DNA of 64,000 bases from Cytobacillus firmus (GCF_023657595.1 NZ_CP098323.1:3992001-4056000); one strand, 5' to 3'; numbered from the stretch's first letter, positions 39,298-49,807 are shown. The notes: generated by a model from the sequence alone, not told the origin. Program-made: numbers and translations.

Positions 39298-41448
39298 CTA
39301 TTTTCTGCAAACCAGCACATATGAACTTATTGGCGGAATTGTCAATCTGGTGCTTATCTTGCGTATTGTGGAATTGCCGGCGGTATATTCATCTGCAATA
39401 AGGTCCCAATCCCCGTCCGGAAGCAGAATTTCTTCTTCCGTCGCTGAAGGATTGATAATAACTGCTGCGCGGCTGCACCCGGCATTTTGATCAGAGCTGG
39501 TTAAGACATATCCAATTAGCGGTTTTTTAATATCCATGAACCGCATGGAATTCCGGATTAATTCTGCATCGGCAAGCCTGAAAAGAGGAATTGACCTTCT
39601 AATGCTGATCATCCCTTTAATATATTCAACATTATTGAAATAACGTGATTTTCTCTCCCAGTCCAGTTGATTGATGGAGTCTGGAGCCCGGTAGCTGTTT
39701 CCATTCCCGCCTTTGGTCCGATAAAATTCCTGCCCGCTATGCAGAAATGGAATTCCCTGTGACAGGAGTACCATTACGGTTGCCAATCGGTGCTTTTTTT
39801 GCTGTGTAATCGAATCCGCATTTTCAGAACAAACCAGGATTTTATCCCATAGAGTGTGATTATCGTGGGATTCCACGTAATTTACTGATTGCGATGGGGA
39901 AAGGAAGATGCCTTTCTCCTTTTTTTCAAGGCCAATGCTTCCGGCCAATACCTGCTTTGCCGCATCATAGTAATGGTCATTCCCTAACGCGTATCCTTTA
40001 TCATATAAATTAAAGGTGCTGCCTTTGATGGAATCTCTGAACCAGTCATTGAATTGGCCGATTCCCGGCAGCTTTTCCTGATTGCGGATGCTTGCTTTCC
40101 GGTCTTCCGGTATAGGGGTATTCAAATCCCAGCCTTCTCCAATGATAATGACAGCAGGGTCAATTGATTCCGAAATTCTGCGAACCTCATTCATCGATTC
40201 GATATCGAGGATACCCATCAAATCAAATCTGAAACCATCAATTTGATATTCCTTCATCCAGTATGATACGGAATCAGCAATAAATTTCCTGGCCATCAGG
40301 CGCTCAGAAGCAAAGTCATTTCCAACTCCGGTGCCATTTGAAGGCATTCCATATTGATCATGTCGGAAGAAATAGCCCGGTACGATTTTTTCAAAAGAAG
40401 AATGCTCACGAATATATACATGGTTGTAGACTACGTCCATTATGACTCTAAGCCCTTGGGAATGAACAGCCTGAACCAAAGCTTTCAATTCTCTAATCCG
40501 TGAATACGGATCCAGGGGATCAGAAGAATAGCTTCCTTCCGGGACATTAAAATGGAGCGGATTATAACCCCAGTTGTATTCTTCTTTTGGACTTTTTTCA
40601 TTTACACCTTCAAAGTCATGGACAGGCAGAAACTCAATGTGAGTTACACCGAGCTGTTTGACATATGACAGGCATGTCGGCTCCCCATCACTGCCAACAG
40701 TGTTTTTCTCGCCCGCTCCCAGATAAAGGCCTTTCTGTTGTGCCCCGCTCCCTGGATGGATGGTAAAATCCCTAATATGTGTTTCATATATGATAGCATC
40801 TGTCGGCTGATGGAGCGGTGGAAGCTCAGGCTTCTTTATTTTTGTACTTTCCAGATTGACGACAGCCCCATATTCACCATTCATAGCCGAGGACACAGCA
40901 TATGGATCTACAGCTTCTTTCCACTCCAGGTTAATGCATACCAGGAAAGAATAAAGAAAACGATCGAGGTCGCCGGCTGCTTCACAGCTCCAGACTCCCC
41001 TCTCGCCTCTTGTCATTGGAAAAAGCTCCGCTTCCCCCTCCAATGCTCCTTTTAACTTCAGCTTTACCATTGCGGCTGTCGGAGCCCAGAGCCTGAAGCA
41101 CGTTTTTTCTTTGCTGTATGATATACCTAGAGGTCCGTCATAATAGAACTTCTTATCAAAATCACTTGTTCGAATGACCGCTCCGATTTGCAGGTCTGTT
41201 TTTCCGCCATGTTCATCCACTATCCAATATTGTTTCCCGAATTCCACATCATGGTCTATTTTGCATGTATATTTAACGGCGTCCTCAATCGGGTTGCTTT
41301 GCAATATGTCTACAGGAAACTCTTCCTCCACGTCTGAAAGGAGAGAGAACCCGGAAGAACGTCCCTGATGATAGCTGAAAGGAAGTAGAATCGTAATGAT
41401 GTGCATTTCATCCAGGTATGCATTAAAAGTCCGTTCAATCGTTATCAT
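39298..41448 (-). CDS. amyX: Type I pullulanase
   Basis: 716 residues; B. subtilis AmyX is 718. An N-terminal beta-sandwich region and a CBM48-like domain (about 90-190) precede the GH13 barrel with the pullulanase signature YNWGYNPLHF, then DVVYNHVY, GFRFDLMGI (nucleophile Asp), IIGEGWD (acid Glu) and VESHDNHTLWD, followed by a beta-rich C domain. It debranches alpha-1,6 links in pullulan and glycogen-like glucans. No signal peptide, so cytosolic. ATG after AAAGGAGCTGAGTTCGGA. Confidence 0.95.
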   Translation of the reverse strand: MITIERTFNAYLDEMHIITILLPFSYHQGRSSGFSLLSDVEEEFPVDILQSNPIEDAVKYTCKIDHDVEFGKQYWIVDEHGGKTDLQIGAVIRTSDFDKKFYYDGPLGISYSKEKTCFRLWAPTAAMVKLKLKGALEGEAELFPMTRGERGVWSCEAAGDLDRFLYSFLVCINLEWKEAVDPYAVSSAMNGEYGAVVNLESTKIKKPELPPLHQPTDAIIYETHIRDFTIHPGSGAQQKGLYLGAGEKNTVGSDGEPTCLSYVKQLGVTHIEFLPVHDFEGVNEKSPKEEYNWGYNPLHFNVPEGSYSSDPLDPYSRIRELKALVQAVHSQGLRVIMDVVYNHVYIREHSSFEKIVPGYFFRHDQYGMPSNGTGVGNDFASERLMARKFIADSVSYWMKEYQIDGFRFDLMGILDIESMNEVRRISESIDPAVIIIGEGWDLNTPIPEDRKASIRNQEKLPGIGQFNDWFRDSIKGSTFNLYDKGYALGNDHYYDAAKQVLAGSIGLEKKEKGIFLSPSQSVNYVESHDNHTLWDKILVCSENADSITQQKKHRLATVMVLLSQGIPFLHSGQEFYRTKGGNGNSYRAPDSINQLDWERKSRYFNNVEYIKGMISIRRSIPLFRLADAELIRNSMRFMDIKKPLIGYVLTSSDQNAGCSRAAVIINPSATEEEILLPDGDWDLIADEYTAGNSTIRKISTRLTIPPISSYVLVCRK

Positions 41449-41511
41449 TCCGAACTCAGCTCCTTTGCTTAGTAGGACGGTAATTTAAGAGCAGCTCTCT
41501 CCTAAAAGTCA

Positions 41512-42480
41512 TCACCCTTCTTTAACATATCCTTTAATTATTGAAATGAATTCCGGGCAAATAGATGCTGAAATCGGTGTGCTGCCCAGAATCTCGCCAT
41601 CTGCGTGGGCAGGGATGGGGTGTGAAGAACGAATGCTGATATTTCTGCCCTGCAGGATTGCGACTTCTTTAAATCCTATATGTCTCCCCTTGAAGACAGA
41701 GGCAAATACAAACAAAAGTTTAATCCTGGATATATTGTGGACTACCGTAACATTTAGAATTCCATCAAAGGGGTTTGCATCCGGAGAAATCTTCATACCG
41801 CCTCCGTAGAATGGCTGATTGGAAATAGTGATAAACCAGGCTGACCTTATTTGATGTTTTTTTCCGTCAATGATGATTTCAAGATCAGAGCATTTATAGA
41901 AAAACAGCTCTTTTATAAGAAAGAGAGCGTATACAAATTTGCCCAGAGAAAGCTGATTCAAGATACCCTTGATCTTTGAACTGTTTACTTTCCGGGAAAT
42001 CAGTGCATCAAATCCTGCACCCATATTATTAATAAAATATGTTGTTTTCCCATCTGTGTGTCTAATCATTCCGATATCGCCCTTCACAGAATGACTAATT
42101 CCCTTAAGTATTGCGGTTAAAGATTCCTCCGGGTCTTTAGGGATATCAAAGCCCCGCGAGAAGTCGTTCCCGGACCCTCCCGGAATAAACCCGACAGTCA
42201 CATTCTGATGACCCGCCGCGCCATTCATCACTTCATGAACCGTTCCGTCTCCGCCCACAGCAACAAGATACAACCTTTGTCCGCCTGCCTGTTCTATATA
42301 AATCTTTGCCAATTCCCTGGCATGGCCGCGGTATTCTGTCCTGACGGCAGAGTAAGAGATATTTTCCTCTTGCAGCTTCTGCTCAACCTTTCCCCAGACT
42401 TTCAGGCAATAACCATTTTTCGCCTGCGGATTAATAATGAACATAAGTGGATTATCCCCGTGGAACGTTTCAGGATTCAT
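41512..42480 (-). CDS. ytlR: YtlR, diacylglycerol kinase family lipid kinase
   Basis: 322 residues. DAGK catalytic motif AVGGDGTVHEVMNG (74-87) and GGSGNDFSRGF. The family phosphorylates diacylglycerol or related lipids; exact substrate unknown. Start overlaps the ytlQ stop by 11 bp, so the two are coupled. Confidence 0.9.
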   Translation of the reverse strand: MNPETFHGDNPLMFIINPQAKNGYCLKVWGKVEQKLQEENISYSAVRTEYRGHARELAKIYIEQAGGQRLYLVAVGGDGTVHEVMNGAAGHQNVTVGFIPGGSGNDFSRGFDIPKDPEESLTAILKGISHSVKGDIGMIRHTDGKTTYFINNMGAGFDALISRKVNSSKIKGILNQLSLGKFVYALFLIKELFFYKCSDLEIIIDGKKHQIRSAWFITISNQPFYGGGMKISPDANPFDGILNVTVVHNISRIKLLFVFASVFKGRHIGFKEVAILQGRNISIRSSHPIPAHADGEILGSTPISASICPEFISIIKGYVKEG

Positions 42481-43447
42481 TCCGATTCTCCCACTCCAGT
42501 CTTTTGACTGATGCAGTCTGGCAATATTGAAGCAGTGCCTGTGCTCCTTTTAATTGAGCATGCTTGAGGGGAGAACGCTGACTTCTCATTGCCTGAAACC
42601 ATTGATCATAGGTCCTTTTCTCGACCAGCTGTACATCTGCCGGTGCTGCAGGATAATCAATATAGCCATTTCGTGTAAGTACAGCTTTTTTAACCGGCAA
42701 TTCAATAGAATGAATTTCAAATATTTTTCGGATAATTTTTTCTGTTCTATTTAATGCAAGCAGCGGATTCAGGACTTTTTTTTCTTCCCCTTTTCCCTTT
42801 TTTGTCCAGAATCTATCCCTTGAACCTGTGAATACCGCTGAATCTTCCTGCTCCAAAAAGCTGATGCACCATACCTCTGTCGGTCCTATGACAATAATTT
42901 CTGTTTCAACAGGAGCCCTTTTCAATAAAAAGATCGGATTATACATGACAAGATACGTATCCGGATATCTCTGCAGAAAATATTTTAGCTTTTCATCATA
43001 ATAGTAGTGCTTCTCGGGAAAGGATTTTTCCGTTAGTGTGGAGGTTGCCCATTTCATCTGGAACCGGTAAAGCTGGTCCAGAAACTGGTGTTTTAGATTC
43101 TCAATTGTTTCTGGACGTACAGCAAACCAGGCTTCAAATTCAAGCACATCTTCCTCCTTTTTCACTTTATTTTCGACAGGATCATATTGCTCAAATTCTT
43201 CATTCCTGCCCCTTTTTAATAACCCCTTTATTTTTTCCATCAGCGGCTCTTTTTCTTCATCGGACCAGTCCGCTGTGCCCGAAGTATCACGCTGCGCGGG
43301 TCGAGGGGTAAAGGATTCATTTGATTCCCACGTTTTATGCCATTTATCCCACTGCTGTTTTTTCAGCCTGACAAAACGGGAAGGATATACAAAAATGTCC
43401 TGCTGGTAACGTGATACATAATCCTGCAATTTAATTAACTGTCCCAT
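42470..43447 (-). CDS. ytlQ: YtlQ, NERD-like domain protein of unknown function
   Basis: 325 residues, soluble. N-terminal IKLQDYVSRYQQDIFVYPSRFVRLKKQQWDKW and tryptophan-rich region; the central part (about 175-250: EIIVIGPTEVWCISFLEQE, then FWTKKG and NPLLALNRTEKII) resembles a nuclease-related (NERD-like) fold, weakly. Function unknown. Upstream partner of ytlR. Confidence 0.75.
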   Translation of the reverse strand: MGQLIKLQDYVSRYQQDIFVYPSRFVRLKKQQWDKWHKTWESNESFTPRPAQRDTSGTADWSDEEKEPLMEKIKGLLKRGRNEEFEQYDPVENKVKKEEDVLEFEAWFAVRPETIENLKHQFLDQLYRFQMKWATSTLTEKSFPEKHYYYDEKLKYFLQRYPDTYLVMYNPIFLLKRAPVETEIIVIGPTEVWCISFLEQEDSAVFTGSRDRFWTKKGKGEEKKVLNPLLALNRTEKIIRKIFEIHSIELPVKKAVLTRNGYIDYPAAPADVQLVEKRTYDQWFQAMRSQRSPLKHAQLKGAQALLQYCQTASVKRLEWENRNES

Positions 43448-43512
43448 TCTCCTAGCCCTGCTTTCGTAAATAACTTTCTATCTATCATTTACTGTTTAAG
43501 TATGTAATTATT

Positions 43513-44091
43513 TTATTCCGCCAAAAGCGGAAAGATGGCAATACTTTCATATTTCGGCGATTTATCCAGATGAGTTTGATATAGAACAACTTCTGAAGCC
43601 TCAAACTCGAGGTGCCCGTCTTTAAAAGGACTGTTAGCATCGAGCAGACTTTGCTGAAATGGACCTGTCCCGGCCCATTTTCTTGCCATGGTTATATGAG
43701 GCTTAAACGGTCTTGTCTCCAACTTAAAGCCAGCTTCCTGACAGGCTGAATATACTTTCAACCTTAAGTCTTGAAGATGTTTGTCCTGCTGTGTTCCACA
43801 CCAGAAAATTCTTGGCGCTTCTTGTTTTCCGAATACGCCAAGTTTGCTGATGTACAGCGGAAAAGTCTTTCCGTTTCTGATGGAATCAGCGATAAGCCCG
43901 GATGCTTTCTGCAGTTTTTCTTCAGGGGCCGATCCAAGGAATGCTAAAGTAATATGATAATCTTCATGGTGAACCCAGCGGCTAAAAGGCAGTTTGAGAC
44001 TTACACATTCCATATATTCCTTTAACTTTTCCTTTGTTTCATCCGGCAATTTCACCGCAAAGAAAAAATGAGCATTCATTTGTTTGGACAC
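43513..44091 (-). CDS. thpR: RNA 2',3'-cyclic phosphodiesterase (2H family)
   Basis: 192 residues with the two HxTx motifs of the 2H phosphoesterase family, HITL (46-49) and HITM (about 135). It opens 2',3'-cyclic phosphates on RNA in vitro (LigT/ThpR). B. subtilis name ytlP. Start: GTG at 44091 has GGAGG eight bases upstream, better than ATG 44106 or the long frame to 44178. Confidence 0.9.
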   Translation of the reverse strand: MSKQMNAHFFFAVKLPDETKEKLKEYMECVSLKLPFSRWVHHEDYHITLAFLGSAPEEKLQKASGLIADSIRNGKTFPLYISKLGVFGKQEAPRIFWCGTQQDKHLQDLRLKVYSACQEAGFKLETRPFKPHITMARKWAGTGPFQQSLLDANSPFKDGHLEFEASEVVLYQTHLDKSPKYESIAIFPLLAE

Positions 44092-44363
44092 TTGATATTC
44101 CTCCATATTTCCACTTATTTTAACAAACATCTGTTGAAATTGGCAGATAGTTTCTGTTTGTCCTCTTATTTTTGTCATCCATCCAATTCCTTTTGATTTG
44201 ATTGGAATAGTCTGTTTTAGTATGATGGATATATTACGGATAGATATAGATTTCCTTTATCAGGATGAAAATAAACAAATGGACATAAAATAACAAAGAT
44301 AATAGTTCTATATATTAAACTTCCTTGTTATTAAATAAAGTCATATTTGAAAGGGAGAGTCAG

Positions 44364-45296
44364 ATGAAAGTTGTCAACAATCTTGCGGACTTAATTGGAG
44401 ATACACCACTTGTGAAATTAAATAAGCTGGCACCTGAAAATGGCGCAAGCATTTATGCAAAGCTTGAATTCTACAATCCAAGCCGCAGTGTAAAAGACCG
44501 CGCGGCATATAATATGATTATCGAAGCGGAGAAAGCAGGCAAATTAAAACCTGGTTCAACCATCATTGAACCAACAAGCGGAAACACCGGCATCGGGCTG
44601 GCAATGAATGCAGCAGCACGCGGCTATAAGGCCATTCTGGTTATGCCTGATACTATGACAGCAGAGCGCATCAACCTTTTAAAAGCATATGGAGCAGAAG
44701 TTGTCCTGACTCCTGGAGATGACAAAATGCCCGGTGCTATTAATAAAGCAAATGAACTGGCTAAGGAAATTCCAAACAGCTTTGTGCCAATGCAATTTGA
44801 AAATAACGCTAACCCTGATGCGCACCGCCACTCAACTGCCATCGAAATTATTGAGGCTATGAAGGAAATCGGCAAACCACTGTCTGCCTTCGTTGCCACG
44901 GCAGGTACGGGCGGCACGATTACCGGCACAGGTGAAGTTCTGAAAGAGCATTATACGGGGTTGGAAGTGCATGTAGTGGAGCCAAAAGGCTCGCCCGTCC
45001 TATCAGGCGGAAAGCCTGGCAGGCACAAGCTTGTCGGCACAAGTCCCGGATTTGTTCCGGAAATTCTCAATACGGATGTTTATGATGAAATCCATCAAAT
45101 CAAAGATGAAGAAGCATATGATACCACACGCAGAATGGCAAGAGAAGAAGGGATATTAGTCGGTCCATCCTCAGGTGCTGCCTGCTATGCCGCCATCCAG
45201 GTTGCAAAAAGGCTAAAGCCGGATGATGTTGTCGTATTCATCGTCTGCGATACCGGAGAAAGATACCTTTCAAGCGATCTGTTTCAGTTTGAATAA
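44364..45296 (+). CDS. ytkP: Cysteine synthase (O-acetylserine (thiol)-lyase family)
   Basis: 310 residues. PLP lysine K44 in PSRSVKDRAAY, SGNTG (72-76) and GTGGTITGTGEVL phosphate loop. It makes cysteine from O-acetylserine and sulfide. Position next to the ytl genes matches B. subtilis ytkP, a CysK paralog, so a role other than main biosynthesis is possible. ATG after AAGGGAGAGTCAG. Confidence 0.9.
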   Translation: MKVVNNLADLIGDTPLVKLNKLAPENGASIYAKLEFYNPSRSVKDRAAYNMIIEAEKAGKLKPGSTIIEPTSGNTGIGLAMNAAARGYKAILVMPDTMTAERINLLKAYGAEVVLTPGDDKMPGAINKANELAKEIPNSFVPMQFENNANPDAHRHSTAIEIIEAMKEIGKPLSAFVATAGTGGTITGTGEVLKEHYTGLEVHVVEPKGSPVLSGGKPGRHKLVGTSPGFVPEILNTDVYDEIHQIKDEEAYDTTRRMAREEGILVGPSSGAACYAAIQVAKRLKPDDVVVFIVCDTGERYLSSDLFQFE

Positions 45297-45305
45297 GCTA
45301 AGGTA

Positions 45306-45336
45306 AAAGACCCCAGGAAATATTCCTGGGGTCTTT
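45306..45336. terminator. Bidirectional terminator between ytkP and dat
   Basis: Stem AAAGACCCCAGGAA / TTCCTGGGGTCTTT. Confidence 0.9.
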
Positions 45337-45346
45337 CGTTTAAGAA

Positions 45347-46216
45347 TTATCTAATTTTAACCGTCAAGCTGCCGCACTGTTTTTCAATAGCCTCTTCAAA
45401 AAGGTTCTGTAATTTATTTGTGATGGGACCAGGACTTCCATTACCAACCGGCTTTCCTTCAATCTCGATAATCGGAGTAACTTCAGCTGAGGTGCTGGAC
45501 ATAAAGACTTCATCTGCTGCCAGCAAATCTTCCTTAGTAAAAGCTGATTCTTTAAGTGCTATTCCATTTTCCCTGCAGATCTCATTGATCTTGCGGCGGG
45601 TAATGCCATTTAAGATCAAATTTGTTGCAGGGTGTGTATAAAGTGTTCCATCCTTTACAATGGCTATATTAGAAGAACTTCCCTCAGTCACCGTATCTCC
45701 GCGATGCTGAATGGCTTCAAAGCAGCCGGATTGGGCTGCTTTTTGCTTCGCCATGATGTTGCCCAGCAAATTCAGGCTCTTTATATCACATCGCAGCCAG
45801 CGGATGTCTTCAATCAGAATAGCTTTAACTCCATTTCTCATTGATTCAACCGGCCTAGTGGTTTCACGGGTATAGGCGGTAAGCACCGGTGCAACATCTG
45901 CACCAGGATATGCATGATTTCTAGGAGACGTCCCCCTGGAAAATTGCATATAAACAATACCCAGTTCAAGATTATTTCTATCAATCATTTCTATAAGCAT
46001 CTGTTTAAGCTGATCCTTGGAATAAGGAATGTTCAGCTCTATTTTATTGCCGCTTTCAAGAAGCCTTTCAAGATGCTCATCTGCTGTAAACATTTTTCCG
46101 TTATAAACGCGGATTACTTCATAGACGCCATCACCAAATTGATAACCGCGATCCTCAATATCGACTTTCGCTTTTGAACGTTCGATCAAATTACCATTCA
46201 AAATGACATATTCCAT
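45347..46216 (-). CDS. dat: D-alanine aminotransferase
   Basis: 289 residues, fold type IV PLP enzyme. RGYQFGDGVYEVIR (23-36), PLP lysine K146 in CDIKSLNLL, FSRGTSPRNHAYP and GSSSNIAI. It interconverts D-Ala and D-Glu and supplies D-amino acids to the wall. ATG with GGGAGTGTCGGGAA upstream. Confidence 0.95.
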   Translation of the reverse strand: MEYVILNGNLIERSKAKVDIEDRGYQFGDGVYEVIRVYNGKMFTADEHLERLLESGNKIELNIPYSKDQLKQMLIEMIDRNNLELGIVYMQFSRGTSPRNHAYPGADVAPVLTAYTRETTRPVESMRNGVKAILIEDIRWLRCDIKSLNLLGNIMAKQKAAQSGCFEAIQHRGDTVTEGSSSNIAIVKDGTLYTHPATNLILNGITRRKINEICRENGIALKESAFTKEDLLAADEVFMSSTSAEVTPIIEIEGKPVGNGSPGPITNKLQNLFEEAIEKQCGSLTVKIR

Positions 46217-46300
46217 TTCCCGACACTCCCTGTATTTGATTTGTATGTCTATCTGTCAGCTGTATTTAAAACCTTTCAGCCATCCTATCAGGTTTCAAAG

Positions 46301-47719
46301 TTATTTCGCAAGTTCATAAATCGCCTGTGCATAAATGGCTGCAGCCTTTAACAAATCCTCAATAAACATATATTCATCTTTTTGATGTGCGACATCTTCC
46401 CTGCCTGGGAAGAGCGGGCCAAATGCAACTCCTGATTTCAATGAGCGTGCATATGTCCCCCCGCCAATGGATAAAAGCTCTGCCTTTTCGCCAGTCTGCT
46501 GTTCATATACTTTTTTCAGTGTTTGAATCAAAACATCATCTTCTTCCACATGATGAGGCTTGGCATCTGAGAAATTCTCCAATCTGAAATGTTCGTTTTC
46601 GATTAGAGACTCAAGCTTGTTTTTCGTTTCTCCCATATCATTTGTAACGGGATAGCGTACATTAAAGCCTAAACGGCCGCCATTTTCCTTCGTATATAAA
46701 AGTTTGCCTACATTGATGGTTAAGTCGCCTGTAATATCATCCGTGCAGGCGATGCCAAGCTTTCTTCCTCTGGAATCATCACATAAGTATTGTGATACAA
46801 ACTGAAAATATTGGCATGCCTTCTCATCCAGCTGAAGAGAAGCCAGGAATGATGCCATCAGTATACCGGCATTTTTCCCATTATCAGGCTCCATCCCATG
46901 TGCTGAGATTCCCTGGAGTTCGAGTATCAGCTCGCCATTATCTATGTAATACTTGCCTTCAAGCTCTGTCTTTTTCAGGAAATTAATATACCTTTGCACC
47001 ACTTCAGTATGTTCAAGGTGAACCACAAGACTGGCTTTTGCAAAATCAGGAACCATGTTATATCTTCTTCCTGCCTGGAAATAGACAACCTCTGCCAATA
47101 CTTCTCTGTCTGCTTCTTCGTTGTATCCAGTTTGGACAAGATCAAAATCAGAGATGCCTTTTTCAGCATAAATAATTGGGAAATCTGCATCCGGAGCAAA
47201 TCCAATTGAAGGCATTTCTTCGTGTTTGAAATAATGCTCCACACAGCGCCAATCGCTTTCTTCATCTGTTCCGATAATCATTCGGACCCGTTTGCTTAAA
47301 GGCAGCTCTAATTCCTTCACAATTTTCATGGCGTAATAAGCAGCCATCGTTGGGCCTTTGTCGTCAATCGCCCCTCTGGCAAAGATCTTTCCATCGCGAA
47401 TCTCTGCACCAAACGGGTCGCTTGTCCATCCATCTCCTTCCGGAACCACGTCAACGTGACAAAGTACTCCAACAATTTCTTCGCCTTCGCCGAATTCCAG
47501 ATGACCAGCCAGGCTGCCGACATTTTTTACAGTGAATCCATCCTTTTCACCAAGTGCAAGCATGAAATCGAGCGCTTCTTTTACACCTTCACCAAGGGGA
47601 GCATCTTCTGTTGCATTCTCTTCATCCAGCAGACTTCTGATTCTCAAAAGGTTTTGAGTATCCTTTATTAATTCATCTTTTCTCTTATTAACCTCTTTTT
47701 GCCAATCCAATACGTTCAT
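46301..47719 (-). CDS. pepV: Dipeptidase PepV (M20 family)
   Basis: 472 residues. Zinc-site blocks LCHVDVVPEGDGW, ARGAIDDKGPTMAAYYAMK, and GTDEESDWRC; C-terminal FGPLFPGREDVAHQKDEY. It hydrolyses dipeptides and some tripeptides. B. subtilis name ytjP. ATG with AAGGAGG eight bases upstream. Confidence 0.95.
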   Translation of the reverse strand: MNVLDWQKEVNKRKDELIKDTQNLLRIRSLLDEENATEDAPLGEGVKEALDFMLALGEKDGFTVKNVGSLAGHLEFGEGEEIVGVLCHVDVVPEGDGWTSDPFGAEIRDGKIFARGAIDDKGPTMAAYYAMKIVKELELPLSKRVRMIIGTDEESDWRCVEHYFKHEEMPSIGFAPDADFPIIYAEKGISDFDLVQTGYNEEADREVLAEVVYFQAGRRYNMVPDFAKASLVVHLEHTEVVQRYINFLKKTELEGKYYIDNGELILELQGISAHGMEPDNGKNAGILMASFLASLQLDEKACQYFQFVSQYLCDDSRGRKLGIACTDDITGDLTINVGKLLYTKENGGRLGFNVRYPVTNDMGETKNKLESLIENEHFRLENFSDAKPHHVEEDDVLIQTLKKVYEQQTGEKAELLSIGGGTYARSLKSGVAFGPLFPGREDVAHQKDEYMFIEDLLKAAAIYAQAIYELAK

Positions 47720-47816
47720 ACAGTTGCCTCCTTAACTTGAACATTTATGATTTCCCCATTATAACCCATTTTGTCCGCCTTTTGCTTATGGGATAGTTTA
47801 ATGAAACATACATTTA

Positions 47817-48995
47817 TTATGCATCAGGAAAGCTGAACCTTGCCAAGATAAGCGTTGAGGCGCTTAAAACCAGCCCTAAGAGTAAAATGGCGAGGAGGAA
47901 AAGGGCTAAGACAGTCCTATTTCTCGCAGTAAAGTAAAAATCCTTTTCACCGTATTTTTTTGTAAAGGGGTGAGACATAATGGCTTTATCCCAAGTAAGG
48001 GAGAGCCAGGAATACATTAGGAAAAGAAAGACACCTGATACAATCACCTTTATCCATAGAGGCGGTATAAGAAGAATGCCGGCAGCGCTCACGGAAATAA
48101 TTTGAAAATAACTGAAAATAAACGAGGGGTTTCGAATAAAAATCTTTAAAAATAATTCCGCCAGTCCCGTTATAGGTGTTCTCTTATTAAAGATCATTCT
48201 GGAGTTTCTGAATAATAGCGGTTTTGTCCGCATTGAAACAACTGGCTTTTCCAGATCAGGAGCCATCATAAATATCCATTTTATATACTTTGTTTTTTCT
48301 TCTTGTTCCAGCATAACCTCAAATTCTAAGGCTGAGATTTTTTTCAGCAGCCGGGAAGCTTTTATTAGTGCGCCCGAAAGCAGCAATGCTGATGCAATTA
48401 TAACCGGAAATTCTGCACCGATAGACCAGAGTGAATATACAAGCTGGCTGAACCAGCTTAAGAGTACAAACAGCGCAAAGGTGATCACATATCTTTTTAA
48501 TTTCCCTTCAATCCTTTTCAAAAAATAAGAAACTATCATAATAGACCATTTCAGTGAGATGAAAAAGAGCAGGAAGACAGCGATTTGGTTCCATTCCAAA
48601 AGATATCTATTCTTTAAAAATGGAAGAAAAACAGCAATCATTGCTGCTGTACCCATTGCTTGAAAAAATAGTGAGTAAACAAATCCCCATTTTCTCATTC
48701 CCATAAAGAGGGTCTTATTTTTTACCAGAAATACCTTATCTGCCTCTAATACAAATGGACGGAAATTTCCCATCCATGAAAAAATATAGAACAGAAAGAA
48801 TAGGAGAAACAATGGCAGGCCAGCCATCCACTCCGGAGTTTCCAGCCACCAGGAGCGATAGATCATTCCAAAGATGACAGTTCCCGGAACAATGAGATAA
48901 ACCATGATGGTCCAATCTGCAATGGAACGGAAAATACCAAACTGATAACTCCAGCTGTTTATTAGCCTTCTGAGAAAGAGAGAGTTACTTTTCAT
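47817..48995 (-). CDS. ythQ: ABC transporter permease, EcsB-like (YthQ)
   Basis: 392 residues with about 9 transmembrane segments (for example TIMVYLIVPGTVIFGMIY, GLPLFLLFFLFYIFSWMG, VLALFLLAILLLGLVLS). Pairs with the ATPase YthP, whose stop it overlaps by 11 bp. Homologous in type to EcsB, which affects secretion and regulated proteolysis; cargo unknown. ATG at 48995 after GAGGGGAACCGCA. Confidence 0.88.
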   Translation of the reverse strand: MKSNSLFLRRLINSWSYQFGIFRSIADWTIMVYLIVPGTVIFGMIYRSWWLETPEWMAGLPLFLLFFLFYIFSWMGNFRPFVLEADKVFLVKNKTLFMGMRKWGFVYSLFFQAMGTAAMIAVFLPFLKNRYLLEWNQIAVFLLFFISLKWSIMIVSYFLKRIEGKLKRYVITFALFVLLSWFSQLVYSLWSIGAEFPVIIASALLLSGALIKASRLLKKISALEFEVMLEQEEKTKYIKWIFMMAPDLEKPVVSMRTKPLLFRNSRMIFNKRTPITGLAELFLKIFIRNPSFIFSYFQIISVSAAGILLIPPLWIKVIVSGVFLFLMYSWLSLTWDKAIMSHPFTKKYGEKDFYFTARNRTVLALFLLAILLLGLVLSASTLILARFSFPDA

Positions 48996-49701
48996 TGCGG
49001 TTCCCCTCTGCGATCTGATGAAAACATTCATAAAGTGACCCAGCAGGAAGACCGCATTGCCGCCTGATATCAGATAATGTGCCTGAAGCCTTCAGCTGCC
49101 CCTCATGCACAATTAAGAAGCGGCTGCATACTTTCTCTGCCGTATCCAGAACATGCGTGGACATGAGAATGCCTGAGCCTCTTTGCCTTTCCCGATCAAT
49201 TGATTCCAGAAACAGTTTCATTGCATTGGGATCCAGCCCAATAAACGGTTCATCAATGATATAGACATCCGGATCGGCAATCATCGCAAGAATCAGCATA
49301 GCCTTTTGCTGCATTCCTTTTGAATAAGTCCCGGGAAACTTGTGAGCATGTTCAGACAGGTTATACTCTTTTAAGAGCTCCTCTGCTTTCTTCTTATAAT
49401 GTAATTCCGGCAACCCTTCCACTGCCGCTGTAAAATCCAGGTGTTCCCACAGTGTCAGCTCATCATAAAAAATGGGCCGTTCCGGGATATAGGAATATTT
49501 CACTCCCTCCTTAAATTCCACTGCTCCCTTTTTATGCTCCATTAATCCCAGAATCGTTTTTATCGTTGTGCTTTTTCCAGCGCCGTTTGGTCCTATAAGG
49601 CCGATTAATTCCCCATCCTGTAAATCAAATTGAATATTATGTATAATCGGTTTTTCATTTTCATAGCCTGCTGATGCAATTTCAACGTTTAATAGCTTCA
49701 T
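48985..49701 (-). CDS. ythP: ABC transporter ATP-binding protein (YthP)
   Basis: 238 residues. Walker A GPNGAGKST (37-45), signature YSKGMQQKAML in place of the usual LSGGQ form, Walker B DVYIIDEPFIGLDPN and switch His in MSTHVLD. EcsA-like. ATG after AGGAGGAGAGAAA. Confidence 0.9.
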   Translation of the reverse strand: MKLLNVEIASAGYENEKPIIHNIQFDLQDGELIGLIGPNGAGKSTTIKTILGLMEHKKGAVEFKEGVKYSYIPERPIFYDELTLWEHLDFTAAVEGLPELHYKKKAEELLKEYNLSEHAHKFPGTYSKGMQQKAMLILAMIADPDVYIIDEPFIGLDPNAMKLFLESIDRERQRGSGILMSTHVLDTAEKVCSRFLIVHEGQLKASGTLSDIRRQCGLPAGSLYECFHQIAEGNRNEK

Positions 49702-49774
49702 TTTCTCTCCTCCTGACTATACATACGAATATCGCTGGAAAAAGTTTGCACTAATTTAATATTTTTAAAGCCAT

Positions 49775-49807
49775 AAAAAAACTGCCCTTCAAAGAGGCAG
49801 TTTTTTT
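49775..49807. terminator. Terminator between the M48 gene and ythP
   Basis: Stem AAAAAACTGCC / GGCAGTTTTTT, with T-runs, right after the M48 stop. Confidence 0.88.
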